Positions 55,377-64,000 of a stretch of DNA of 64,000 nt are shown here, one piece after another (the first letter of the stretch is position 1; each line of letters opens with the position of its first letter). Origin of the DNA: Phytophthora quininea (Eukaryota > Oomycota > Peronosporomycetes > Peronosporales > Peronosporaceae). A program made the position numbers and the translations under genes. The stretch spans positions 62,001-126,000 of the forward strand of contig JAAVTG010000699.1 of the NCBI GenBank assembly GCA_011947345.1, written 5' to 3'. Below the pieces are notes generated by a model. That model was not told the DNA's origin and searched no databases. It saw only the letters and a list, made by a program, of their open reading frames with translations.

Positions 55377-55386
55377 CTTCATTTCC
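55377..55386 (+). promoter_or_regulatory. Possible Inr of the PDR transporter gene
   Basis: CTTCATTTCC fits the oomycete initiator consensus. It lies 57 bp upstream of the chosen ATG at 55443. The downstream flanking element is weak, so this is tentative. It supports the start at 55443, because the longer frame's start at 55194 would lie before it. Confidence 0.45.
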
Positions 55387-55442
55387 GAATCGCACGCGAG
55401 GCAGCTATCACTGCAGAGCAACAGACGCAGAGCAGCAGCAAG

Positions 55443-58400
55443 ATGGCTCCTCCGTCCGGCAAGGAAGACGTCGTCGCTCCCCGTGTGTTCGGACTCGAGT
55501 CGGCTACAGCGTTACTAGCTGAGGGCAACGAGAAGCTGCATGACGAGGTGGTGGCCAAGGTGGAGACGGCGCTGGGCAGCGACCTGCCGCAGATGGACGT
55601 CCGCTTCAGGGACGTGTCGCTCACGGCCGACATCGTGGTGGTGGAGGACGCTGGCGCCAAGTACGAGCTGCCGACGCTGCCCAACACCGTCAAGAAGGCC
55701 TTCGTGGGGCCCAAGAAGCGCGTGGTGCACAAGGAGATCCTCAAGGATGTCAGCGGCATGTTCGCTCCGGGCAAGCTCACGCTGCTGCTCGGCCAGCCCG
55801 GATCGGGCAAGTCGGCGCTCATGAAGCTGCTGAGCGGCCGCTTCCCCATGAACAAGAACATCACGCTGGACGGAGACATCACGTTCAACAGCGTCCCGAG
55901 AGACGCGATTGTCAAGAAGCTGCCACAGTTCGCAGCGTACGTCAACCAGCGTGACAAACACTTCCCCACGCTGACTGTCAAGGAGACGCTCGAGTTCGCA
56001 CACACTTTCTGCGGTGGTGAAATGCTGCGGCGTGGTGAGGAGTTGCTGTCCAAGGGATCGCAACAGGAGAACCTGCAAGCGCTGGAGCTGACCAAGGCCG
56101 TGTTCAAGAACTTCCCGGACATTGTCATTCAGCAGCTCGGCCTCAAGATCTGCCAGGACACCATCGTGGGTGATGCCATGATGAGAGGCATCTCTGGTGG
56201 TGAACGCAAGCGCGTCACCACCGGCGAGATGGAGTTCGGCATGAAGTACGCGTCTTTCATGGACGAGATCAGCACGGGTCTCGACAGTGCCGCCACCTTT
56301 GACATCATCACCACGCAGCGCAGTATCGCCCACCGTCTCAAGAAGACCATCGTCATTGCTCTGCTGCAGCCGTCGCCGGAGGTATTCGCTCTCTTTGACG
56401 ACGTCATGATCTTGAATGAAGGTGAATTGATGTACCATGGCCCGTGCAGCAAGGTGGAAGGCTACTTCGAGAACTTGGGCTTCGAGTGCCCCGTTGGTCG
56501 CGATATTGCCGACTACCTGCTGGATTTGGGGACCCAAGAGCAGCACCGCTATCAAACGGGAGAAGCTCGTCGCGGTGGCAAACACCCGCGCTACGCCAAG
56601 GAGTTTGCCGACGTTTTCAAGCATTCTGATATTCACCAAGACATGCTACAAGCATTAGACGCTCCCCACTCTCCGAAGCTACTGGCCAACATCGAGAAGC
56701 ACATGAATCCGATGCCAATGTTCCACCAGGGCTTTCTTGAAAGCACGATGACGCTGTTCCGGCGTCAGATCATGATCACTTACCGCAACAAACCATTCGT
56801 CTTCGGCCGACTGCTGATGATTGGCGTCATGGGCCTGCTGTACTGCTCGACGTTCTCCAGCTTCGACCCGACGCAGATCTCGGTCGTCATGGGCGTCATC
56901 TTCTCGTCCATCATGTTCCTGTCCATGGGGCAGTCCTCACAAGTGCCGACCTACCTCGCCGAGCGTGACATCTTCTACAAGCAACGTGGCGCCAACTTCT
57001 ACCGTACTGCGTCGTACGTCCTGGCTCAATCGGTTGGCCAGATTCCGCTTGCTATCGCTGAGACCATCATCTTCGGCTCGCTGGTGTACTGGGTTTGCGG
57101 CTTTGATGCGAACGTCGGCCGGTTCATCATATTCCTCCTCATCCTGCTGGTCATGAACCTCGCTATGGGCATGTGGTTCTTCTTCATCTCCGCTGTCTGC
57201 CCCAACGGGAACATCGCGTCGCCTGTGAGTCAGGTCTCGATCCTGGTGATGGTCATCTTCGCCGGCTTCATCGTGACTGCCAACACCATCCCCGACTGGT
57301 TGATCTGGCTGCACTGGATCAGTCCCATGTCCTGGGCGTTGCGGGCTCTGTCTATCAACCAGTATCGAGCGGCGACCTTCAATGTCTGCGTCTACGACAA
57401 CGTCGACTACTGCTCGAGCTACGGCATGACCATGGGCGAGTACTACTTGAACATGTTCGACATCCAGACGGACACAGCTTGGGTCGCCTACGGTCTCATC
57501 TATGCGATCGCTGTCTACGTCGTCTTCATGTTCTTGTCGTTCATCACACTCGAGTATGTCCGCTACGAGACACCGGAGAATGTTGACATCTCGGAAGACC
57601 AGCCTGAAGAAGAGACGTACGCCTTGTTGGAGACCCCCAAGGGCTCAGCTTTGAAGAAAAGTACTGTGGATGTCCACACTGTCGATGTTGTACACACCCA
57701 CGAGAAGAACTTTGTGCCGGTGACGGTGGCGTTCCAAGATTTGCACTACTTTGTGCCGGACCCCAACAATCAGAAGGAGACTCTTGAGCTCCTGAAGGGC
57801 ATCAATGGTTTTGCTGTTCCCGGTTCAATCACTGCGCTTATGGGCTCCTCAGGTGCTGGTAAGACGACGCTGATGGACGTCATTGCTGGCCGTAAGACTG
57901 CCGGCAAAATCACTGGCAAAATCCTGCTGAACGGCTACGAAGCGACCGACCTCGCTATCCGTCGTTGCACGGGCTACTGCGAGCAAATGGACGTGCACTC
58001 GGAGGCTGCGACGATCCGTGAAGCGCTGACCTTCAGCTCGTTCCTTCGTCAGGACGTCTCGATCTCGGACGCGAAGAAGTATGAGTCAGTGGACGAGTGT
58101 ATTGAGCTGCTCGGCCTTGAGGATATCGCCGACCAAATCATTCGCGGCAGCTCGGTGGAGCAGATGAAGCGCCTGACGATCGGTGTGGAGCTTGCGGCTC
58201 AGCCCAGTGTGATTTTCCTGGACGAGCCCACGAGTGGCCTGGACGCTCGTTCGGCCAAGATCATCATGGACGGCGTCCGCAAGGTGGCCGACTCGGGTCG
58301 CACCATCATCTGTACGATCCACCAGCCTTCGGCTGAGGTCTTCTACCTCTTCGACAGCCTACTGCTGCTGAAGCGTGGCGGCGAGACGGTGTTTTACGGC

Positions 58401-59573
58401 GACTTGGGCCAGGACTGCCGCAACCTGATCGACTACTTTGAGAATATTCCCGGCGTGGCCCCACTGCCGCTCGGCTACAACCCTGCTACGTGGATGTTGG
58501 AGTGCATTGGTGCCGGTGTGAGCAACTCGGCGGCCGACAGCATGGACTTCGTCAGCTACTTCAACAACAGTCCGCAGCGCGCTCTGCTGGACGCCAACCT
58601 GGCCAAGGAAGGCGTCACGACGCCGTCCCCGGACTACCCGGAGCTGGTCTTCGGCAAGAAGCGAGCTGCTAGTTCCACGACGCAGATGAAGTTCGTGGTC
58701 AAGCGCTTCGTCGACATGTACTGGCGCACGCCATCGTACAACCTCACGCGTCTGGTCATCTCGCTGTTCCTGTCGTTGCTGTTCGGCATCATCTTCGTCG
58801 GAGTCGACTACGCGTCGTACACTGGTCTGAACTCGGGCGTCGGGATGGTCTTCATGGCCTCGCTCTTCAACTCGATGATCTCGTTCCAGAGTGTACTGCC
58901 GCTTGCTTGTGAAGAGCGCGCGTCATTCTACCGCGAACGAGCATCGCAGACGTACAATGCGCTTTGGTACTTTGTCGGCTCAACGGTGGCGGAGCTGCCC
59001 TACTGCTTCTTGGCGGGTCTCATCTTCACAGTCATCTACTACCCGTTCGTCGGCTTCCAGGGCTTCGCCAACGGCGTGCTCTTCTGGTTCAACCTGTCGC
59101 TACTCATCACCATGCAGACGTACTTCGGCCAGTTCTTCGCCTACGCATTACCCAGCGAAGAGGTGGCGTCGATCATCGGTGTGCTCATCAACTCCATCTG
59201 CTTCCTGTTCATGGGCTTCAGTCCTCCGGCGTACGCTATCCCATCGGGCTACAAGTGGCTCTACACGATCGTGCCGCACCGGTTTGCGCTCGGCAACTTG
59301 GTGGCCATCGCGTTCGGCCAGTGCTCGCACATGCCCACGTGGGACGAAGCTGCCCAGGCCTACACCAACGTCGGCTCGGAGCTTGGCTGCCAACCGATGG
59401 CCAACTCGCCCGTCACGGTCGGCCACATCACGCTCAAGGGCTATACGGAGGAGTACTTTGGCATGGACTACAGTGACCAGTGGCGCAACGTCGGCATTGT
59501 CATCGCATATACCGTCTTCTTCCGCCTCCTCGGGCTGCTGTCGCTGCGCTTCATCAACCATCAAAAGAGGTAG
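55443..59573 (+). CDS. Full-size PDR-type ABCG transporter
   Basis: A 1376-aa plasma-membrane efflux pump of the pleiotropic drug resistance class, with reverse topology NBD-TMD-NBD-TMD. NBD1 has Walker A GQPGSGKSALM, signature RGISGGERKRVTTGE and Walker B SFMDEISTGLDSA. The first six-helix domain covers about residues 440-700 with an extracellular loop rich in Cys. NBD2 has Walker A GSSGAGKTTLMDV, signature SVEQMKRLTIGVE and Walker B VIFLDEPTSGLD. The second membrane domain ends at the C-terminus (LSLRFINHQKR). These pumps export sterols, fungicides and plant antimicrobials. The ATG at 55443 gives the standard family length, while the in-frame 55194 start would add 83 residues of non-conserved sequence. 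The frame is fully intact. Confidence 0.96.
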   Translation: MAPPSGKEDVVAPRVFGLESATALLAEGNEKLHDEVVAKVETALGSDLPQMDVRFRDVSLTADIVVVEDAGAKYELPTLPNTVKKAFVGPKKRVVHKEILKDVSGMFAPGKLTLLLGQPGSGKSALMKLLSGRFPMNKNITLDGDITFNSVPRDAIVKKLPQFAAYVNQRDKHFPTLTVKETLEFAHTFCGGEMLRRGEELLSKGSQQENLQALELTKAVFKNFPDIVIQQLGLKICQDTIVGDAMMRGISGGERKRVTTGEMEFGMKYASFMDEISTGLDSAATFDIITTQRSIAHRLKKTIVIALLQPSPEVFALFDDVMILNEGELMYHGPCSKVEGYFENLGFECPVGRDIADYLLDLGTQEQHRYQTGEARRGGKHPRYAKEFADVFKHSDIHQDMLQALDAPHSPKLLANIEKHMNPMPMFHQGFLESTMTLFRRQIMITYRNKPFVFGRLLMIGVMGLLYCSTFSSFDPTQISVVMGVIFSSIMFLSMGQSSQVPTYLAERDIFYKQRGANFYRTASYVLAQSVGQIPLAIAETIIFGSLVYWVCGFDANVGRFIIFLLILLVMNLAMGMWFFFISAVCPNGNIASPVSQVSILVMVIFAGFIVTANTIPDWLIWLHWISPMSWALRALSINQYRAATFNVCVYDNVDYCSSYGMTMGEYYLNMFDIQTDTAWVAYGLIYAIAVYVVFMFLSFITLEYVRYETPENVDISEDQPEEETYALLETPKGSALKKSTVDVHTVDVVHTHEKNFVPVTVAFQDLHYFVPDPNNQKETLELLKGINGFAVPGSITALMGSSGAGKTTLMDVIAGRKTAGKITGKILLNGYEATDLAIRRCTGYCEQMDVHSEAATIREALTFSSFLRQDVSISDAKKYESVDECIELLGLEDIADQIIRGSSVEQMKRLTIGVELAAQPSVIFLDEPTSGLDARSAKIIMDGVRKVADSGRTIICTIHQPSAEVFYLFDSLLLLKRGGETVFYGDLGQDCRNLIDYFENIPGVAPLPLGYNPATWMLECIGAGVSNSAADSMDFVSYFNNSPQRALLDANLAKEGVTTPSPDYPELVFGKKRAASSTTQMKFVVKRFVDMYWRTPSYNLTRLVISLFLSLLFGIIFVGVDYASYTGLNSGVGMVFMASLFNSMISFQSVLPLACEERASFYRERASQTYNALWYFVGSTVAELPYCFLAGLIFTVIYYPFVGFQGFANGVLFWFNLSLLITMQTYFGQFFAYALPSEEVASIIGVLINSICFLFMGFSPPAYAIPSGYKWLYTIVPHRFALGNLVAIAFGQCSHMPTWDEAAQAYTNVGSELGCQPMANSPVTVGHITLKGYTEEYFGMDYSDQWRNVGIVIAYTVFFRLLGLLSLRFINHQKR

Positions 59574-59624
59574 AGAGCCAAGCACAACAGCGTGCACTAG
59601 AGAGCAGTGTGATCCCTGTAACTC

Positions 59625-59630
59625 AATAAA
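59625..59630 (+). terminator. Polyadenylation signal of the PDR gene
   Basis: AATAAA lies about 50 bp after the stop codon of the transporter, the expected position for an mRNA 3' end. Confidence 0.6.
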
Positions 59631-60063
59631 ATCGCCTGAATACGCTCTGACTTGAGCCTTTCTTGCTGTTTTGAGTGACAGTCTTTTGTATGTTCGTAGC
59701 AACCATGCGTCTTGTTATTATATCTTGGGGTACGCAGAGTATGAAGCCCCTCTATGGGAGACACGTGCGCCACCTTGTCGTGGTTGCATCACTGGATGGG
59801 GGTCTTGAGGTGGCGGCGCCTTCAACGCCGACGCTGGGCATGTTTACTGCTGTAGTTTTGGCACATGGCGTGCAAGAACTCGCCTACAGATCGCAGGCTC
59901 CAATCGTGCCGACAAGACTACCTCATTTGTATTCCCGCCACTGTGAAACCGGTAGAAGCGTGCTTCTCCCCGAAGCTACCTAATCGCCCAGCGATGTTCA
60001 TTATCCTCGACACCATGGTCATTTCTCATTTATCGTCTGAAAGGAACAGTTCATCAAGTGACC
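59631..60063. other. Intergenic, no gene seen
   Basis: A 102-codon plus-strand frame (59675-59983) has no recognisable product or signal peptide and is probably chance. The last 60 bp should hold the xylanase promoter, but no clear Inr/FPR pair is visible. Confidence 0.4.
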
Positions 60064-61166
60064 ATGAACCTCGGTCTTGCCATCGCTCTCGTCGCGAGCT
60101 ACTTCGCGGCGACAAACGCCCAGCTGACCAAGTCCACCTACACCGGCACCAGTGGTCTCAACGATCTCGCCAAGGCTGCGGGCAAGTATTTGGGCACAGC
60201 TGCTGACCAGGACATGTCGGACAGCTACGCATTGAAGGAGCTTGAAAACCTGAGCGACTTCGGCATGATCACTCCCGGCAATGCCATGAAGTGGGACGCC
60301 ACCGAGCCCACGCAGGGCCAATTCTCGTTCACGTCGGCCGACAAGGTCGTCGCCGTCGCCAAGAAGTCCGGTGCTCAAGTTCGTTGCCACACGTTACTGT
60401 GGCACTCGCAGGTTCCGCAGTGGCTGCAGAACCTGGAAAAGCCGAGCTGCTGTCTGCGCTTGAGAACCACATCACCAAGGTCATGACGTACTTTGGCGAC
60501 ACCTGCTACGCCTGGGACGTCGCCAACGAGGTCATGGGTGACGACGCCAACATGCGCACGTCCTTCTGGTACGAGAAGACGGGCATGGAGTTCCTCACTA
60601 CGGCCTTCAAGACGGCCAACGCTGTCAAGAAGAAACTCAACCTCAAGACGAAGCTCTACTACAACGACTACAACACCAACACCATCAACGCCAAGTCGAC
60701 GGCGGTGCTCAAGATGGTGCAGGACTTGATAAACCAGGATATCACCGTGGACGGTGTTGGTTTCCAGTCGCACCAGTCGTACTCGGACGCGTCCACCACT
60801 GCCGATCTGGTGGCGAACCTCAAGCGATTCACGTCGCTCGGTCTCGATGTCGCCTACACTGAGGTCGACGTTACGGCCAGCTCCAGCTCACCGTCGGCGT
60901 CGGAACAGGAGCAGCAGAAGAAGGTCTACACCAACATCATTGCCGCCTGCAAGCAGGAGGAGAAGTGTGTTGGCGTGACGATCTGGGGCTACACGGACCA
61001 GTACTCGTGGCTCGACCAGAAGGCCCCGCTGCCGTTCTACCAGCCCGGCGGAAAGAACACGGCGCTTGTCCGCAAGTCTCTGTACGACGGTATCGTGGAA
61101 GGTTGGGGCGCTAGTGGTGGTGGCAACAGCACTGAACCGGGCACTGTCCGACCTGCTGGAAACTAA
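60064..61166 (+). CDS. Secreted GH10 endo-beta-1,4-xylanase
   Basis: About 367 aa. The signal peptide is MNLGLAIALVASYFAATNA. The GH10 hallmarks appear in order: NAMKWDATEP, CHTLLWHSQVPQW, WDVANEVMGDD with the acid/base Glu, and VAYTEVDVTA with the nucleophile Glu. GVTIWGYTDQYSW and the terminal KSLYDGIVEGW follow. The enzyme cuts xylan of plant cell walls in the apoplast. One one-base loss in an A run near 60438 separates the first 125 residues from the rest; no other lesion is seen, so it is probably functional. The upstream GTG at 60058 is ignored because ATG 60064 opens the signal peptide. It is a paralogue of the gene at 62471-63923. Confidence 0.93.
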
Positions 61167-61365
61167 AACGATGTCGCTAGCTACAGCGTTTTGCCATAGC
61201 GTTATGTGAGTTAAGTTTTGCGATAATGAGAAAGAAGAACAATGTGAATCAATGTCCTTAGTCGTTAGTTAATACTAAATGGCATCAATGTACTACATAG
61301 TACCTCACTTCAAAACGAAAACGAATGAATCAATGCCCTTAGGTCGCTGTACCACCACCGCTAAA

Positions 61366-62117
61366 CTAAAACGGATTGGATTTCTTCAGCAACTCGGTGA
61401 AGACGTCGTCCTTCAGCGGGCAGAGGATCCTCTGCAAGTTCAACAGAGACTGAGCGAAGTCGAAGTTGCTCAGCGATTCTCTTGCGGCCTCGGTGAGTTG
61501 GTCCCATTGAATGAGGTCTTGAAACTCGCCGGTGTTCTCGGTAAGACGCAGAGAAGCCTTGCCGCCCCACCAAAATTCACGTACGAGTCGAGTTTGACGC
61601 TGACGTCGTCGAGATATTTCGCCTTCGGTGGGGAGCGCTTGGAGTAGCCGACGTTGGCGGACATTGACACACCCAGCACCGTCGAATCGTTGGCCACGGG
61701 GCTGTCGGTCCACACCACCGCCCATTGCCACATGTGGCGGTGGCCATACAAGTACTTGGAGAAGTACTGACGGGCCTTGGGGAAGTACCAGGCGTACATG
61801 ATGGCCCACTTGCCGTCGTACTCTGCCGATCGAGCGTAGACTTGCGACCCCAACGGAGACCCCGTGCAGTCACCGTTGTCCTTGCCCGAGTACCTCAAAC
61901 CGCCACTGATGGAGCCATTGGCGTCAACTGCAGGGTACGGTTGGCAGCCGTAGCTGACGGTGAGCTGCGGCTTGAATTTGACTGCCGCCTTCTCTTTGTC
62001 GGTGACTGGTTCGGGCTGAGCGAACGGTTGCACTTGGTCGTGGTTGATGGTGGCGATGTCGGCACAGACCGCTGACAGCGATAGCACCGCGGCTACGAAG
62101 AATGCTCGGAGGTTCAT
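61366..62117 (-). CDS. NLP (NPP1-family) secreted protein, frame break
   Basis: A necrosis-and-ethylene-inducing-peptide-like protein of about 250 aa, the usual family length. A signal peptide of about 19 residues ([19 protein letters not shown]) is followed by the N-terminal half with two Cys (YGCQPYP, NGDCTG) and [10 protein letters not shown]. The core heptapeptide is GHRHMWQ where the family consensus is GHRHDWE. The C-terminal [10 protein letters not shown] comes last. The first 215-codon frame and the C-terminal frame overlap at about 61470-61809, so the frame changes near 61575. Family members are extracellular and act on the plant plasma membrane. The altered heptapeptide changes two residues of the metal site, seen also in non-cytotoxic members, so toxicity is doubtful. 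Type 1 by its single disulfide. Confidence 0.85.
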
Positions 62118-62150
62118 CTTTCGACAGGAGTGTTGCCTTGGACTCTAGTT

Positions 62151-62162
62151 AGGAAGTGAGCA
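62151..62162 (-). promoter_or_regulatory. Initiator-like site upstream of the NLP gene
   Basis: On the minus strand GCTCACTTCCTA fits the oomycete initiator (GCTCAYTYY) and lies about 40 bp upstream of the NLP start. The flanking promoter element is poorly matched. Confidence 0.45.
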
Positions 62163-62225
62163 AGACTTTGGCGGCGGTTCTGGCCTGGATCCATCGGATG
62201 CGAGTCGGAGCTGGACCAGGAGAGT

Positions 62226-62250
62226 GATGGCGGGACAGTGTCCCGCCATC
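62226..62250. repeat. Perfect 25-bp palindrome
   Basis: Two 12-bp arms (GATGGCGGGACA and its exact complement) flank a single G. It lies between the NLP start and the end of the second xylanase. It could form a strong hairpin or be a dimeric protein site. The rest of the 352-bp gap has no gene. Confidence 0.9.
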
Positions 62251-62470
62251 GGTCCCGGACACTCACGCCACCGTCAACTTGCTTGGGATCTGCAGCTCCG
62301 GCTGCTCGAGTTATTGCATCACACCACGATAGCGGTCGATCAAAAGGATTATGCATCTCTGTAGAACGGCAGTGGCTTTATTTCGTTACGGCAGGTTCAC
62401 ATCAATGCAAAGCGAGCCTCCTGCTTTGCTTCGCACATGGCTGGTTGTATCAAGACTTTCCTCCTCAACT

Positions 62471-63923
62471 TCAGTGGTTGCCGCCGAGGCGACGACGACG
62501 CGCACACGACTTGGGCGTCGTGGCTCCATCCGAACTGCTCGCGGTCGTACCGGTGCTGCTGCTAGTAGTAGTTGTTCCGGTACTGCTGTTAGCAGTCGTC
62601 GTCCCCGTCGAGCTGCTGGTAGTCTCCGAAGTGGTGCTACCGGTTGTGGTCGTGCCGGTGCTGCTATCTTGAGTGGCACTGCTGGCTGTGGTGGTTCCGG
62701 TCGTGTTGCTGCTGTTCTCACTGGCACCGGTGTTGCTTGCTTCCGTAGAAGTGGTTGCGGCGGTGCTGGCGGCAGTGTCAGTGACGCTGCTGCTAGCTTC
62801 GTTTCCAGTCGCGCTGCTAGACGTCGACGCGGCAGTGCTAGTAGTGGATGTCGTAGCACTTCCAGTGCTGCTTCCAGAGCCCCAGCCTTCGACAATACCG
62901 TCGTACAGCGACTTGCGAACGAGCTCCGTATTCGCTCCGCTGGGCTGGTACCAAGGCAGCGGGGCTTCACCAGTCAGCCAAGTGTACTGGTCACTGTAGC
63001 CCCAGATCGTCACGCCAACGCAGTCCTCGACCTGCTGACAAGCCGAGATCACAGTGGTGTAAACAGCCTTTTGCTGCTCCTGCTCGGATGTCGACGGCGA
63101 CGTCGAAGTCGACGACACATCCAGCTCTGTGATAGCGACATCGAGGCCGATGGAGGTGAACCGCTCCAAGTTCTCGACAATATCCGCCGCCGTGGTGGTG
63201 TCGGAGTACTTGGAGTGAGACTGGAAGCCAACACCGTCCACGGTGATGCCGTCGTCCAGCAGACCCTGCACCATCTTCAACACCGCCGTCGACTTGGCGT
63301 TGACAGTGTCCGTGTTGTAGTCGTTGTAGTACAGCTTGGTACTCAGACCCAGCGACTTCTTGACCGAGTTGGCCGTCTTGAAGGCCGTCGAGATGTAGTC
63401 TGTGCCGGTCTTGTTGTACCAGAAGGACGTACGGTAGTTGGCGTCGTCGCCCATGACCTCGTTGGCGACGTCCCAGGCGTAGCAGGTGTCGCCGAAGTAG
63501 GTCATGACATTTGTGATGTGGTTCTCAAGCGCAGACAGCAGTTCTTCCTTCTCGAGCTTGGACCCACGACGGGATCTGCTGGTGCCACAGCAGCGTGTGG
63601 CAACGAACTTGAGCGTCCGACGCATTGGCGACAGCAACGATCTTGTTGGCGGACGTGTAGGAGAACTGATTCTGCGTGGGCTCGGTGGAGTCCCATTTCA
63701 TGGCGTTGCCAGGCGTGATCATGCCAAAGTCGCTGAGGTTTTCAAGCGTCTTGAGGCAGTAGCTGTCCGAAATGTCCGAGTCGGCTGCCGTGCCCATGTA
63801 CTTGCCGGAAGCCTTGGCCAGATCGTTGAGACCACTGGTGCCGGTGTAGGTGGACTTGGTGATGTCACCACTCACCACCGCCAGAGACCCGGTGGTGGCG
63901 ATGAGAGCTAGAACGGTCTTCAT
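62471..63923 (-). CDS. Secreted GH10 xylanase with long Ser/Thr-rich tail
   Basis: About 484 aa. The signal peptide is MKTVLALIATTGSLAVVSG. The GH10 catalytic domain has NAMKWDSTEP, CHTLLWHQQIPSW, WDVANEVMGDD (acid/base Glu) and VAITELDV (nucleophile Glu), ending at KSLYDGIVEGWG. After it come about 130 residues of Ser/Thr/Ala/Gly repeats, probably heavily O-glycosylated, and a basic end (CARRRRLGGNH). The other copy at 60064 lacks this tail. The frame changes once near 63560, fitting loss of two bases in an A run. The start at 63923 opens the signal peptide and sits 12 bp from a core promoter. It acts on plant-wall xylan; the tail may tether it to the hyphal wall. Confidence 0.92.
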
Positions 63924-63934
63924 CTTCACGAATG

Positions 63935-63951
63935 CAAATTGAGAAGTGCAG
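63935..63951 (-). promoter_or_regulatory. Oomycete Inr/FPR core promoter of xylanase 2
   Basis: TGCACTTCTCAATTTGC on the minus strand matches the initiator plus flanking promoter region (CAYTTCTCAATTTG type). The spacing is the same as in the elicitin promoter at 3271-3290. It leaves a very short 5' UTR. Confidence 0.7.
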
Positions 63952-64000
63952 CGGGGCATGCACGACAAGGATGCGTACCGCGGCGGTCACAAAGTGGATC

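Noticed and set aside
55515..56639. Minus-strand 374-codon open frame
   Set aside because: It is antisense to the first NBD of the PDR transporter, which is strongly conserved; the His/Leu-rich product is a codon-bias shadow.
62351..63718. Plus-strand 455-codon open frame
   Set aside because: It is antisense to xylanase 2, whose catalytic motifs are clear on the other strand.
1..64000. tRNA, rRNA or CRISPR arrays
   Set aside because: I saw no cloverleaf-like sequence, rRNA motif or regularly spaced repeat array in the window, and CRISPR is not expected in an oomycete.

Overview
The window comes from a plant-pathogenic oomycete, almost certainly a Phytophthora species. The evidence is a six-cysteine elicitin, secreted RXLR/EER effectors with W/Y-type repeats, NLP (necrosis-inducing-like) genes, GH10 xylanases, a full-size PDR/ABCG transporter, a 51-nt GT-AG intron, and several matches to the oomycete Inr/FPR core promoter. 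I cannot assign the species.

Layout. 0-2.2 kb holds decayed coding sequence: ankyrin-like repeats, an RXLR effector scrap and an interrupted unknown gene. 2.6-3.3 kb is an elicitin with its core promoter. 3.8-14.6 kb and 20.1-26.6 kb carry nine copies (A to I below) of one family I do not recognise: about 700-780 aa, LRR-like, tandem and in alternating orientation, from near-intact to fragments. Lying between the two blocks of this family (14.6-20.1 kb) are a secreted alpha/beta hydrolase with one intron and three paralogous RXLR effectors. 26.7-28.1 kb is a choloylglycine-hydrolase/penicillin-acylase-like gene. 28.6-36.0 kb is a dead copy of the alpha/beta hydrolase split by an old Ty1/copia element. 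Inside that element, antisense between pol and the 3' LTR, is a gene whose protein begins with a near-perfect histone H3 tail but has no histone fold. 36.8-47.4 kb is a cluster of five ferric-reductase/NADPH-oxidase-like genes plus a small zinc-binding protein. 48.2-53.6 kb is a very young Ty3/gypsy chromovirus with a 5-bp target duplication, next to a dead NLP. 55.4-59.6 kb is the intact PDR transporter. 60-64 kb is an apoplastic attack cluster of xylanase, NLP and xylanase.

Functionally most identifiable genes face the host: elicitin, NLPs, xylanases, effectors, efflux pump, extracellular hydrolases and cell-surface iron/ROS redox enzymes. They sit in a repeat-rich region with gene duplication, inversion and retroelement insertion.

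One caution runs through the annotation. Almost every frame break in otherwise well-conserved genes is the loss of one base in a short homopolymer. That is as likely to be consensus-sequence error as real decay, so such genes are called CDS with a note. Copies with nonsense codons, large deletions or inversions are called pseudogenes.
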